Shown here: positions 14,526-22,983 of the stretch, in pieces | Numbering within the stretch: the first letter of the stretch is position 1 | Layout of the letters: each line of letters begins with the position of its first letter | Position numbers and translations under genes: made by a program | Source of the DNA: a virus | Strand: one strand, 5' to 3' | Virus record (IMG/VR): IMGVR_UViG_3300009011_000042 | Location: 1 to 32,005 of that record | Length of the DNA stretch: 32,005 nucleotides | Notes under the pieces: model-generated | The model's input: only the letters and a program-made list of their open reading frames with translations | Database searches by the model: none | Told to the model about the DNA's origin: nothing

Positions 14526-15028
14526 AACAGACACAGCTTGAAAATCTGACGGCGTTCTTTACCGACAACGTGCCAGCCCGTGCGATGCAGTCATTTGGCA
14601 GCGTAGTGGATGAAATGGAGTTCGTTCCGGCTGCAAAGGATATGGGGCTGGGGCAGTACCGTCAGGCGGTGATCCGCTATGACGCGGTACTGAGCTGGGA
14701 GCGTTTCCCGTATCGCCTGTGTCCGCCGCAGCTGCTTATGTCCCTGATGGCTGCCTGGCTCGATGAGGCAGACCGGGAGTTACTGGACGAAATCGGGGTA
14801 ACTGAGGCCGATCCGCAGTGGGATGTGTCAGTGGCCGATGAAGAAACCGCCGATATCGTTCTGACGGTTCCTATGGCGGAAGAGCTGGTGATCCGTGAGG
14901 ACGAAAAGGGGCGAATCCCCTGGCAGGGTAAACGCTGGTCGCTGGTTGAGCCGGAAATCTGGACGGCGCTGACAGCAACGATTTACGGCGTGGATGAATC
15001 CGGTGCGCCTGTGGGTGATGTGCCGTGA
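14522..15028 (+). CDS. R: Tail completion protein, gpR family
   Basis: P2 gpR-like tail terminator of 168 residues. LTAFFTDNVPARAMQSF and LGQYRQAVIRYDAVLSWERFPYR fit the family. Both ends overlap its neighbours (ATGA at the start, GTGA at the end), so translation with gpL and gpS is coupled. It lies directly behind the head genes because the lysis genes have moved downstream, as in HP1. Confidence 0.88.
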   Translation: MKQTQLENLTAFFTDNVPARAMQSFGSVVDEMEFVPAAKDMGLGQYRQAVIRYDAVLSWERFPYRLCPPQLLMSLMAAWLDEADRELLDEIGVTEADPQWDVSVADEETADIVLTVPMAEELVIREDEKGRIPWQGKRWSLVEPEIWTALTATIYGVDESGAPVGDVP

Positions 15029-15732
15029 TTGCCGGAGGGGAGCTTAACAAGCGCCAGCTGGCGGAGCTGCAAAAGGCGCTGACCAGCATGGAGCTACCGC
15101 CCAAAAAACGGCAGCGGCTGCTGTGGCGAATGGCGAAATACGGCGTGATTGCCGCAGCTAAACGCAACGTGCGGAACCAGGAAACGCCGGAAGGGGGAGC
15201 CTGGGCAGGACGCAAAACAAAGCGCAAAGGAAAGATGCTGCGCAACATGCCGAAACTGCTGCATATCCGTGAAATGCCTGAAATTCAGGCCGTGCGGATC
15301 TACTTGCAGGGCGGCGGCTACCGGAACGGGGAAACGCCTGTACCCGCTGGCACGGTTGGCTATTCGCAGCAAAACGGCATGCGCGTCCGGGTAAGTCGCG
15401 CCAGCCAGCCAGGGAAGGCACAGCCAGGCAAGATGGCCACTGCTGCGCAGGGAAAAAAACTGCGTGCGCTGGGCTACCGGGTGCGCCGGGGGAAGCGCTG
15501 GAAGAAGCCCACTGTCCGGGAAATAACCAGCGAAATGCCATATGCACAGGCAGGGTTGCTTATCCGGAAGTTAAGCGGCAAGGCCGTAAAAACGAGCTGG
15601 ACTATCGATCTCCCTTCCCGCGTATTTCTGGGAATGGGTGATGAAGACTTTAACAAGGCGCTGGCACGCCAGCTTCAGGCCATTGGCTTTGGCTGGGATG
15701 TAAATGCGCAGGATATCAGGGGGAGAACATGA
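15025..15732 (+). CDS. S: Tail completion protein, gpS family (virion morphogenesis)
   Basis: Phage_tail_S (virion morphogenesis) protein. At 235 residues it is longer than P2 gpS (150), with extra sequence in the middle. Typical are LTSMELPPKKRQRLLWRMAKYGVI and the C-terminal PSRVFLGMGDEDFNKALARQ. The protein is very basic. It starts with GTG inside the gpR stop (GTGA) and ends overlapping the sheath gene (ATGA). Confidence 0.88.
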   Translation: MIAGGELNKRQLAELQKALTSMELPPKKRQRLLWRMAKYGVIAAAKRNVRNQETPEGGAWAGRKTKRKGKMLRNMPKLLHIREMPEIQAVRIYLQGGGYRNGETPVPAGTVGYSQQNGMRVRVSRASQPGKAQPGKMATAAQGKKLRALGYRVRRGKRWKKPTVREITSEMPYAQAGLLIRKLSGKAVKTSWTIDLPSRVFLGMGDEDFNKALARQLQAIGFGWDVNAQDIRGRT

Positions 15733-16856
15733 CCTGGCCAAATGTGACCGTTAACCAGGTAAATCAGCTACTGGGCGAAACCAATGAGGTGGAACGCGCG
15801 GTGCTGTTTATCGGTACGGGAACCAAAAATACAGGCAAGACCATGGCTGTGAACACTCAGAGCGATTTTGATGCGCTACTGGGTGAGGCTGACAGTCAGT
15901 TAAAAAGTGACGTGCTGGCGGCGGTGTCGAATGCTGGCCAGAACTGGTGGGGGTTCGTTCATGTGCTGGCTGCTGACAGTGAGCCGGACGCATGGTTTAA
16001 AGCGGTGCTGGCCGCGCAGGTGTCGTGCTCGGTTGAAGGCGTGGTGCTGAGTAATGACATTTCAACGAAGGCGGAAATTAATCAGGCCATTAAGCTGCGT
16101 GCGGATCTGATTGCGAAGTATGGCCGCTGGGTATGGTTCATTCTGGCCACGCAGGGAATGCAGGACGAAGAGGGACAGGCGGACTATCTCACCAGAATGT
16201 CCACGCTTCAGGCTGGCATTGCGGAAAAAGCCGTGCAGCTGGTTCCCCGTCTCTGGGGCAATGAACCGGGCGTACTGGCTGGCCGCCTGTGCAGTCGTGC
16301 TGTAACCGTGGCGGACAGTCCGGCGCGTGTCAAAACGGGTGCGCTGGTAAGCCTGGGCAGTGATGAACTGCCGCTGGACGGGGCGGGGGAAGTGCTTGAG
16401 CTGGCCACGCTTCAGGCGCTGGAGGCGCAGCGCTTCAGCGTGCCGATGTGGTATCCGGACTATGACGGTTTTTACTGGTCTGACGGCCGCACGCTGGATG
16501 TTGAGGGCGGGGATTATCAGTCCATTGAAACGCTGCGCGTTGCCGATAAAGCCGCACGCCGGGTGCGTCTGCTGGCCATCGGCAAAATTGCAGATCGTTC
16601 GCTTAACAGCACGCCGGGCAGCATTGCCGCGCACCAGACGCTGTTTGCGAAACCGCTGCGAGAAATGTCCACAGCAGCGAATATCAATGGCGTGTCGTTC
16701 CCTGGCGAGGTGAAGCCGCCGCAGGATGGCGATGTGACCATTGTCTGGAAAAACAAAAAGGCGGTGGAGATTTACATTGTGGTGCGCACCTGGGAAGTGC
16801 CGCTGCAAATCACCATTAGTCTGTTACTGGATGCCAGCCTGGAGGCCGCCGCATGA
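15729..16856 (+). CDS. Contractile tail sheath protein (DUF2586/HP1 type)
   Basis: Tail sheath of 375 residues of the DUF2586 type found in HP1/K139-like phages rather than the P2 gpFI type. The position directly before the tube gene and the overlaps on both sides support this. MTWPNVTVNQVNQLLGETNE and the C-terminal WKNKKAVEIYIVVRTWEVP are characteristic as I remember the family. It contracts to drive the tube through the envelope. Confidence 0.85.
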   Translation: MTWPNVTVNQVNQLLGETNEVERAVLFIGTGTKNTGKTMAVNTQSDFDALLGEADSQLKSDVLAAVSNAGQNWWGFVHVLAADSEPDAWFKAVLAAQVSCSVEGVVLSNDISTKAEINQAIKLRADLIAKYGRWVWFILATQGMQDEEGQADYLTRMSTLQAGIAEKAVQLVPRLWGNEPGVLAGRLCSRAVTVADSPARVKTGALVSLGSDELPLDGAGEVLELATLQALEAQRFSVPMWYPDYDGFYWSDGRTLDVEGGDYQSIETLRVADKAARRVRLLAIGKIADRSLNSTPGSIAAHQTLFAKPLREMSTAANINGVSFPGEVKPPQDGDVTIVWKNKKAVEIYIVVRTWEVPLQITISLLLDASLEAAA

Positions 16857-17308
16857 GTAAGCGTATTTCGGGAATGTCGTTTGATTCTTATGTTGACGGT
16901 GATCTGATCCACATCGAGAAAATTTCTCTCGATATCACGGACAACAGCGCGGCAGCGCAGACCCGTGGCGTGCCGGATGGCCACGTTGATGGTGATGTGG
17001 CCGCAGAGGGTGAGATTGAAGTCAGTTCCAAGGTGTTGAGCGTACTGACGGCAAAAGCGCGATCGGCGGGTTCATGGCGCGGTATTGAGCCCGTGGAGTT
17101 CCTCTTCTATGCCAAAGCGGGGAGTGAGGAAGTGAAGGTGGAGACGTTCGGCTGCAAGCTCCAGCTGAGTAACCTGCTGGATATCGATCCGAAGGGCGGC
17201 AGCGTGTCCACGCACAAAATCAAATATTTTGTGACCAGTCCGAAGTTCGTAAACATCAACGGCGTGCCATATCTGGAAGCGGCAGCCACGGAAAACCTGA
17301 TCGGTTAA
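16853..17308 (+). CDS. Tail tube protein (DUF2597/HP1 type)
   Basis: This is a 151-residue tube subunit of the DUF2597 type. RISGMSFDSYVDGDLIHIEKISLDITDNSA and the run DGHVDGDVAAEGEIEV are typical. It starts in the sheath stop (ATGA), the usual sheath-tube pairing. The gene ends 9 bp before holin, so the lysis cassette is inserted within the tail module. Confidence 0.85.
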   Translation: MSKRISGMSFDSYVDGDLIHIEKISLDITDNSAAAQTRGVPDGHVDGDVAAEGEIEVSSKVLSVLTAKARSAGSWRGIEPVEFLFYAKAGSEEVKVETFGCKLQLSNLLDIDPKGGSVSTHKIKYFVTSPKFVNINGVPYLEAAATENLIG

Positions 17309-17317
17309 GGGGCAGGG

Positions 17318-17611
17318 ATGCAGGAGTATGAAAAAGGGTTTATCGCGCTGGCTCTGATGGGGGCACTGATTGCCCTGGGCAAAATGCTTAACAGTGACGA
17401 GCCGATCACGTTACGCCTGGTTCTGGGGCGCGTCATTGTCGGCAGCGCCTTATCGCTGGCCGCAGGGGTTGCGCTCTACTTTGTGCCGGACATTCACCCT
17501 CTGGCGCTTGCCGGAATTGGTTCTGCGCTGGGTATTCTGGGGCTTAACGGTGTAGAAGCCTGGCTGCGTAAAAAAGGGATTAACTTTCTGGGTAAAGGAG
17601 TGGGGAAATGA
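17318..17611 (+). CDS. Holin
   Basis: This 97-residue inner-membrane protein has three predicted helices (about 7-24, 34-56 and 60-80) and a basic C-terminus (WLRKKGINFLGKG). It lies directly before the endolysin and overlaps it by 4 bp. It should form lesions that start lysis at a set time. The exact holin class is not assigned from sequence alone. Confidence 0.85.
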   Translation: MQEYEKGFIALALMGALIALGKMLNSDEPITLRLVLGRVIVGSALSLAAGVALYFVPDIHPLALAGIGSALGILGLNGVEAWLRKKGINFLGKGVGK

Positions 17612-17949
17612 CGTTAAGCGAGAAACAGCAGCTGTTTACCGTAAAGGTGGCCAGTCTGATCCACTGGGCTGAAGAGCACGGCTATCGCCTGACATTTGGC
17701 GAGGCGTACCGCACGCCGGAACAGGCCGCGCTGAACGCTAAAAAGGGCAGCGGCATCACTAACAGTTTGCATACCCAGCGCCTGGCCGTGGACTTTAATC
17801 TGTTCGTGAATGGCCAGTACAAAACAGACACCGCCGATTATCTCCCGCTGGGTGAGTACTGGGAATCGCTGGGCGGTACGTGGGGCGGGCGCTTCAAATC
17901 CCGTCCGGACGGTAATCACTTCAGCCTGGAACATAACGGGGTGCGCTGA
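17608..17949 (+). CDS. Endolysin, M15-family peptidase
   Basis: This is a 113-residue peptidoglycan peptidase that cuts cross-linking peptides. The zinc ligands of the M15 family are visible: H55 and D62 in SLHTQRLAVDFNLF, and H104 in DGNHFSLEHNG. R35 lies in GEAYRTPEQA. There is no signal peptide, so export depends on the holin. It is shorter than typical M15 proteins but includes the whole core. P2 uses a different (muralytic) endolysin, so this is a modular swap common in HP1-like relatives. Confidence 0.92.
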   Translation: MTLSEKQQLFTVKVASLIHWAEEHGYRLTFGEAYRTPEQAALNAKKGSGITNSLHTQRLAVDFNLFVNGQYKTDTADYLPLGEYWESLGGTWGGRFKSRPDGNHFSLEHNGVR

Positions 17950-18317
17950 TGACAAACGGCCAGTGGCTGGTAGTGGTTGCGCTGGCATTTGTCTGGGGCT
18001 GGCTGTCCTCTGACTGGCGGCGTGACAGTCTGGAGCTGGCAATCAACTCCGCCGCGCAGGTTGCGGGTAACAAGTCCCAAAAGGCGATGCTGGAGATAGC
18101 CAGCGAATCCGCCAGGGGGCTGGAAGATAAACTGGAGGCGCTGGAGAGTGGCAGACCGAAGGAAATCAGGACGGAAATTCTTAAGCCGGTATTCACTAAT
18201 GTTTGCGTGTCTGATGAATTTATCCGGATGTATAACGCAACCGTCGAAAATACCGAACGTACCCTATCAGGAAAACCTGAAGCGCAAATGCCCAACGGAA
18301 AATCTTCCGCGCATTAA
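17949..18317 (+). CDS. Rz-like inner-membrane spanin
   Basis: The 122-residue i-spanin has one N-terminal membrane helix (WLVVVALAFVWGWLSS), then a helical, coiled-coil periplasmic part (about 25-75). It shares one base with the endolysin stop. Together with the embedded lipoprotein it should fuse the inner and outer membranes at the end of lysis. Confidence 0.85.
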   Translation: MTNGQWLVVVALAFVWGWLSSDWRRDSLELAINSAAQVAGNKSQKAMLEIASESARGLEDKLEALESGRPKEIRTEILKPVFTNVCVSDEFIRMYNATVENTERTLSGKPEAQMPNGKSSAH

Positions 18318-18435
18318 AGGTAATACCGGGGCGGATATTGCTGCCCCTGCTGTTGAATATCAGGATTTATATTCTGTGTGTGCGGCGCGTCATAACGCGC
18401 TGATTGACGAAATAAATAAACGAGAGAGCTTTTAA
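18148..18435 (+). CDS. Rz1-like outer-membrane spanin lipoprotein
   Basis: This frame overlaps the Rz 3' part (18148-18317) in another reading frame and runs beyond it. A basic N-terminus and hydrophobic stretch lead to a lipobox, LSGC, with C28 as the lipidated residue when translation starts at GTG 18148. GGAGG lies 9 nt upstream. Starting at the internal Met18 would leave too short a signal. The mature part contains prolines and several cysteines, as in o-spanins. Confidence 0.85.
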   Translation: MADRRKSGRKFLSRYSLMFACLMNLSGCITQPSKIPNVPYQENLKRKCPTENLPRIKGNTGADIAAPAVEYQDLYSVCAARHNALIDEINKRESF

Positions 18436-18696
18436 ATGGAACAGAAAATTGCACTGGTTGTATGTGGTAAAGAACTTGTTTTTGCACCGAACCAGACCGC
18501 CTATAACAAATTCATTAATGAAATGGCAATGGATAACAAAGTTGCCCCGGCGCATAACTATCTGACCCGCATTGTGGAGCCAGAAAGTAAGGATGCGCTC
18601 ATTGAGGTATTAAAACGTCCCGGTGCGGCGTTGCAGCTAACGGGTAAGGTAAATGATATTTACGCGCCTGAGCTGGAAATTGAAGTAAAAAACTGA
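18436..18696 (+). CDS. Tail assembly chaperone, short (0-frame) product
   Basis: An 86-residue protein resembling the DUF2765 tail assembly chaperones. Its ATG follows the Rz1 stop directly, with GAGAGAG as ribosome site. It should bind the tape measure protein during tail tube assembly. It ends GTA AAA AAC TGA, and the bases before the stop form a -1 slippery site. Confidence 0.82.
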   Translation: MEQKIALVVCGKELVFAPNQTAYNKFINEMAMDNKVAPAHNYLTRIVEPESKDALIEVLKRPGAALQLTGKVNDIYAPELEIEVKN

Positions 18697-18887
18697 CAAA
18701 GCGAGTCCGGGCGATAGAGAAAAACGGACTCGATCAGTATTTAATTTTACGCCGCCACTATTTACCCCACGGGGAAGATTCCATTGATGATATCGCTGCC
18801 GCTGTCTGGCTGGATAATCGTTACTGGGAATATATGCGTATTGCCACGGCAAACGGAATAAGCACTGCTTTTAAAGGCACTGAATGA
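18436..18887 (+). CDS. Tail assembly chaperone, -1 frameshift fusion
   Basis: Slipping back by one base at 18687-18693 opens a second frame of 64 codons (18693-18884) that ends at TGA 18885-18887 and overlaps the tape measure ATG. The extension (LTKRVRAIEKNGLDQYLILR, then YLPHGEDSIDDIAAAVWLDN) looks like real protein and has no start or ribosome site of its own. The fusion of about 150 residues corresponds to the E+E' (P2) or G-GT (lambda) pairs. Confidence 0.85.
18687..18732 (+). promoter_or_regulatory. Programmed -1 frameshift signal
   Basis: The slippery heptamer A AAA AAC (18687-18693) is in frame. After 8 nt comes a perfect 8-bp stem, CGAGTCCG (18702-18709) and CGGACTCG (18725-18732), with a 15-nt loop. 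The heptamer, spacing and stem-loop together are the classic signal. The 0-frame stop directly follows the heptamer. Confidence 0.85.
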
Positions 18888-20887
18888 AACAGTTAGATTT
18901 TACATTAAGCCTGATCGATAAATTGTCCCGCCCGTTAAAACAGGTGCAGAACAATGTGACCGGCTTTGCGGATAAATCAAAAGCAGCGTTTATGCGTATT
19001 GGCGGCGGCGTGCTGGCGCTGGCCGGAACGGGGATGGCCATTAAAGGCGCGTTGTCTCCGGCCATTGAAATGTATGACGCGCTGAATGATGCGGCTGCAA
19101 AAGGAATTGACAGTACCGCGCTTAAAACAGTTCAGCGTGATGCGCTGACGTTCAGTACCACATACGGAGCCAGCACGGTGGAGTTTGTTAAATCCACGGA
19201 GGAAATCAACGCTGCCATCGCCGGGCTCACGGGCAATGAGCTGCCGAAAGTGACTAAGGTTGCCAACGTCCTGGCGTTTGCCATGAAATCAACCGCTGCG
19301 GAAACGTCGGAATTCATGGGGCAAATGTTCGGTAACTTTTCCTCTGATGCCGCACGCCTGGGAAAAGTGCAGTTTGCTGAACAGCTGGCCGGAAAAATGG
19401 TTTTCATGCGCAAAACGTTCGGCACGGAAATGGCCACTATCAAAGACCTGATGGAAGGTGCGCGCGGCGTGGGAACCAACTACGGCGTCGGGCTGGATGA
19501 ACAGCTGGCCGTGCTGGGACAGCTGAGCCGCACCCTGGGAACGGAAGCGAGCAGCGCCTATGAGGGCTTTATGACGGGCGCAATTGATGGCGCTAAAAAG
19601 CTGGGGCTGTCCTTCACTGATGCAACCGGAAAAATGCTTTCCATGCCTGAAATGCTGGCGAAGCTACAGGGAAAATATGGCAAGAGCCTGGAAGGGAACC
19701 TGAAGGCACAGGCGGAGCTGGATGAAGCCTTTGGGGACAGTTCGGCGGTGGTTAAGCAGTTGTATGGAAACGTGGCATTACTTCAGCGAAATATCACCGA
19801 GCTGGGCGGCGCTGACGGGCTGAAACGTACCCAGGAAATGGCAACCAAAATGGTGAAACCGTGGGATCGCTTCATCGCGATCCTGACGGCCATTAAAACC
19901 GTTATTGGCCTGACGCTGATCCCGGTGCTTTATCCGCTGCTGAATCGCCTGGCAAATATGGGGCAGACCTTTGCTCGCTGGATGCAGCTGTTTCCCAATA
20001 TCGCGCGGGTAGTGGGTTATGCCGCGATGGCACTGCTGGGCTTTGCAGCTGTAGGTGCTGTGACCAATATCGTTATGGGCGTTTCCTCGTTTGTAATGGG
20101 GGGACTGCGTGGGCTCTGGAAAGCCCTTACATCGGTAACGAAGATTTACACCGCTACAATCTGGCTGGCGCAAAAGGCGGTGCTTATCTGGAATATTACG
20201 CTGGGTGCGCTGCGCGGAATACTGCTGGCGGTTCGAATGGCAGCGATTTTGGCCGGGGTTGGTATTAATTTTATGAGCTGGCCTATTCTCCTGATTATTG
20301 GTGCTTTAGCTCTGCTTGCCGTTGGTTGCTATCTCCTGATTAAACACTGGGATGCGATCAAAGCTGCGGTAATGAATACGGAAGCCTTTACTACCGTCGC
20401 CGCTGTAGTGGAATGGCTGGGGGGGGTATTTTCCAGCGTCTGGCAGTATATCAGTGAGGGATGGGATAATTTTATTGCGTTACTCAAAGGTTTTTCACCT
20501 TCTGAGGCATTAAGCGGAATGGCAAGCGGTATTATCACGATGTTTGATAATGTCTGGAAAACCATTAAAGGAAGCTTTCAGAAGTCGTGGGGATGGATTG
20601 TTGGGAAATTAAATAAAATCCCCGGCGTTAATATTTCTTTAGGAACTGAAGCGCAACAGTTACCGCAAAATACATTATTGCCTGAGCCACCCTCTGTGAT
20701 TTCTCCTAATACTCTTTTAACGGGTGGTGAGCTTAAAGGGATTGAACGAGGCGGAATCAGTAAAACCATAAACAGTAATACCAAATCTGTGACGGACAAC
20801 AGCCGGAAAATTGGAACGGTAAATATTTATCCGAAAGAGACGCTTTCACCGGGACAATTGCAGGAGTGGCAGGAGCTAAACGCATGA
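18884..20887 (+). CDS. Tail tape measure protein
   Basis: This 667-residue protein sets tail length. The N-terminal half is helical, with a TP901-type core (MKQLDFTLSLIDKLSRPLKQ, EFVKSTEEINAAIAG, EMATIKDLMEGARGVGTNYG). Several hydrophobic segments lie about 325-495, as expected for a protein that may help DNA cross the inner membrane. It overlaps the chaperone extension (ATGA) and the next gene (ATGA). Confidence 0.93.
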   Translation: MKQLDFTLSLIDKLSRPLKQVQNNVTGFADKSKAAFMRIGGGVLALAGTGMAIKGALSPAIEMYDALNDAAAKGIDSTALKTVQRDALTFSTTYGASTVEFVKSTEEINAAIAGLTGNELPKVTKVANVLAFAMKSTAAETSEFMGQMFGNFSSDAARLGKVQFAEQLAGKMVFMRKTFGTEMATIKDLMEGARGVGTNYGVGLDEQLAVLGQLSRTLGTEASSAYEGFMTGAIDGAKKLGLSFTDATGKMLSMPEMLAKLQGKYGKSLEGNLKAQAELDEAFGDSSAVVKQLYGNVALLQRNITELGGADGLKRTQEMATKMVKPWDRFIAILTAIKTVIGLTLIPVLYPLLNRLANMGQTFARWMQLFPNIARVVGYAAMALLGFAAVGAVTNIVMGVSSFVMGGLRGLWKALTSVTKIYTATIWLAQKAVLIWNITLGALRGILLAVRMAAILAGVGINFMSWPILLIIGALALLAVGCYLLIKHWDAIKAAVMNTEAFTTVAAVVEWLGGVFSSVWQYISEGWDNFIALLKGFSPSEALSGMASGIITMFDNVWKTIKGSFQKSWGWIVGKLNKIPGVNISLGTEAQQLPQNTLLPEPPSVISPNTLLTGGELKGIERGGISKTINSNTKSVTDNSRKIGTVNIYPKETLSPGQLQEWQELNA

Positions 20888-21213
20888 GTGAATTGCTTTA
20901 CATCGATCTTCTGATTGAAAACGGTAATTTCGTACTGAATACCGGGAAAGAGCCGGAACTGTGTAATAACAGAAAAAGTATCGGGCAGGACATTATTCAC
21001 AGCATTCTGGAAAGTGGGCTGGCCACGCAATTAATTGGTGAGCGCAGCCCGACTTTACGCGCCGATATCTTCACGCAGCTGGAGCTGCTGATTGAAGAGG
21101 ATGAACGGATTGTGCCTGGCACGGTGGAGGTCAGCGAAGAAAACCAGAAGCGTTTATGGGTAACGGCCAGCACGTACGACTTTGGCGGAATATCGGCACA
21201 GGTGGATTTATGA
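20884..21213 (+). CDS. DUF2590 baseplate-wedge type protein
   Basis: This 109-residue protein starts MSELLYIDLLIENGNF. It resembles DUF2590 and the gpW/gp25-like wedge proteins by position (before J) and by the segment LRADIFTQLELLIEEDERI. AGGAG precedes the ATG. The start and stop overlap the neighbours (ATGA). It is probably a baseplate wedge component. Confidence 0.75.
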   Translation: MSELLYIDLLIENGNFVLNTGKEPELCNNRKSIGQDIIHSILESGLATQLIGERSPTLRADIFTQLELLIEEDERIVPGTVEVSEENQKRLWVTASTYDFGGISAQVDL

Positions 21214-22394
21214 CGGAAAAGCCGCAGGTTGATTTTGAAGAGGTAGTGAAGTCCAGCGGGATGCCCGTGACTGAAGAGGCTGTGCGCACCCGTTTTAATG
21301 CGATTGCAGCCCAGGAAGGGCTCATTACTAACACGTCGCGCATGTCGCCATTCTGGCGACTCATTACCGCGATTGTGACCGCGCCAGTGATGTGGCTTAA
21401 GGACGCGCTGGTTTCTGTAGTCATGGTCAATATGTTTGTGGCCACGGCGGGTGGGCAGATGCTGCGCCTGTTGGCCTGGGCGGTGAACGTTACGGCTAAA
21501 CCCGCCAGCGCGGCGGAAGGGGTGATCCGATTCTACAAAGAGGATGTAAACCAGTCCGTCACCGTGAAGGCCGGGACGGTTATTCAGACTGAAAGGATTA
21601 ACGGCAAAATTTACGCCGTGGCAACCGTAGCTGATGTGGTGATCCCGTCCGGCACGGCCAGCGCTTTGCTTGCCGTCAAAGCTACGGGAACAGGCGGCGC
21701 GTACAACCTCGCGCCGGGTTATTTTCGCATTTTGCCCGTGGCCGTGGATGGCATCAGCCATGTAGCCAGTGAAGAGGACTGGCTGACAGTACCGGGCGCG
21801 GATGAGGAAAGCGATGATGAACTGCGTGAGCGTTGCCGCAATCAGTTCAACCTGGTGGGGAACTACCACACGGATGCAGTTTACCGTTCGATGATTGCCA
21901 GTGTGGCAGGGCTGAGTATTGATCGCATCTTCTTTCTTCACGATGCGCCGCGTGGGCCAGGTACGGCGAACGCGTATTTATTGCTGGATAGCGGGGTAAC
22001 GTCCGAGCCGTTTATTGAGGCGGTAAATGACTATATCAACACGCAAGGACACCACGGCCACGGGGATGATATGCAGTGTTTTGCCATGCCGGAAACCCGG
22101 CACGATCTGAGCGTTACGGTTTATGTCAGGAGCCTGGGCAACCTTGAACCGGAACAGCAGGACACGCTGAAAAAAGGGATTGAAAACCTGATCCGCTGTG
22201 CTTTCAGGGAAAACACGGATTACGACGTGAAAAAGACGTGGCCTTATTCCCGGTTTTCATTCTCTCAGCTGGGGCGGGAGATTCATAAAACCTTTTCTGA
22301 TGCGGATTCGGTTGAGTTTTCACTGAAAGATATTACGAGCGTTCTGGATGTACCGCGCCTCAACTCTTTAACGGTGGTTTTGCAAGATGACTGA
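21210..22394 (+). CDS. J: Baseplate assembly protein J
   Basis: Baseplate wedge protein of the gpJ/gp47 family, 394 residues. Typical features are MTEKPQVDFEEVVKSSGMPVTEE, GTVIQTERINGKIYAV and DDELRERCRNQFNL. I chose the ATG at 21210, overlapping the previous stop (ATGA); the open frame upstream has no ribosome site. It overlaps gene I by 8 bp. Confidence 0.92.
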   Translation: MTEKPQVDFEEVVKSSGMPVTEEAVRTRFNAIAAQEGLITNTSRMSPFWRLITAIVTAPVMWLKDALVSVVMVNMFVATAGGQMLRLLAWAVNVTAKPASAAEGVIRFYKEDVNQSVTVKAGTVIQTERINGKIYAVATVADVVIPSGTASALLAVKATGTGGAYNLAPGYFRILPVAVDGISHVASEEDWLTVPGADEESDDELRERCRNQFNLVGNYHTDAVYRSMIASVAGLSIDRIFFLHDAPRGPGTANAYLLLDSGVTSEPFIEAVNDYINTQGHHGHGDDMQCFAMPETRHDLSVTVYVRSLGNLEPEQQDTLKKGIENLIRCAFRENTDYDVKKTWPYSRFSFSQLGREIHKTFSDADSVEFSLKDITSVLDVPRLNSLTVVLQDD

Positions 22395-22974
22395 ATTTCT
22401 GAAAAAGCTGGCCAGTATGGCGCTGCCGTCCTGGATGAATAAGGGCGAGCCGCTGAAATTGCTTAAGACCGCGCGGACGTTCTGGGCGGAGGTGTACGAC
22501 TGGATAACATGGCCGCTGCGGCAGTTTGAGCCGCTGACCTGTATTGAGCCGGTTCTGAATTTAATCGCTTATGACAGGGACATTACCCGCTTTAGCGGTG
22601 AACCCTTAAGCCTCTTTCGTAAGCGTGTGGCCTACGCCTTTATTAACGCGCGGGATGCAGGTTCGGTTGAGGGATTTATTAACATTTTCGAGCGGCTGGG
22701 GATTGGTTACGTGGAGCTGGTTGAACGCCAGCCGGACATTGACTGGGACGTGATCATGGTGCGCGTCACGGATAGCCAGATAGCAGACAACACGCAGCTG
22801 ATGATTCAGATAATCCGGCAGTACGGACGAACCTGCCGCCGCTATCAGTTTGAAGTGATTACGTCGGAGCGCCTGGCCATCCGGGCGGGATGGGATCAGG
22901 GTGAATATGTGGTTTATCCGGCACGGCTAAACAGCACGGAAGCCATAGGCGCTACGTTTAGCGCGAGTTTATAG
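22387..22974 (+). CDS. I: Tail protein I (baseplate)
   Basis: A 195-residue P2 gpI-type baseplate protein, in the normal order after J and before the fibre. RDITRFSGEPLSLFRKRVAYAFINARDAGSVEGF is the family core. It links the baseplate with the tail fibres. Confidence 0.85.
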   Translation: MTEFLKKLASMALPSWMNKGEPLKLLKTARTFWAEVYDWITWPLRQFEPLTCIEPVLNLIAYDRDITRFSGEPLSLFRKRVAYAFINARDAGSVEGFINIFERLGIGYVELVERQPDIDWDVIMVRVTDSQIADNTQLMIQIIRQYGRTCRRYQFEVITSERLAIRAGWDQGEYVVYPARLNSTEAIGATFSASL

Positions 22975-22983
22975 GGAGTATTT

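Noticed and set aside
16062-16808. Minus-strand ORF of 248 codons
   Set aside because: It is antisense to the sheath gene, with composition typical of a shadow frame and no ribosome site.
20997-21941. Long minus-strand ORF of 314 codons
   Set aside because: It is antisense to the DUF2590 and J genes, has no family resemblance and His/Arg-rich shadow composition.
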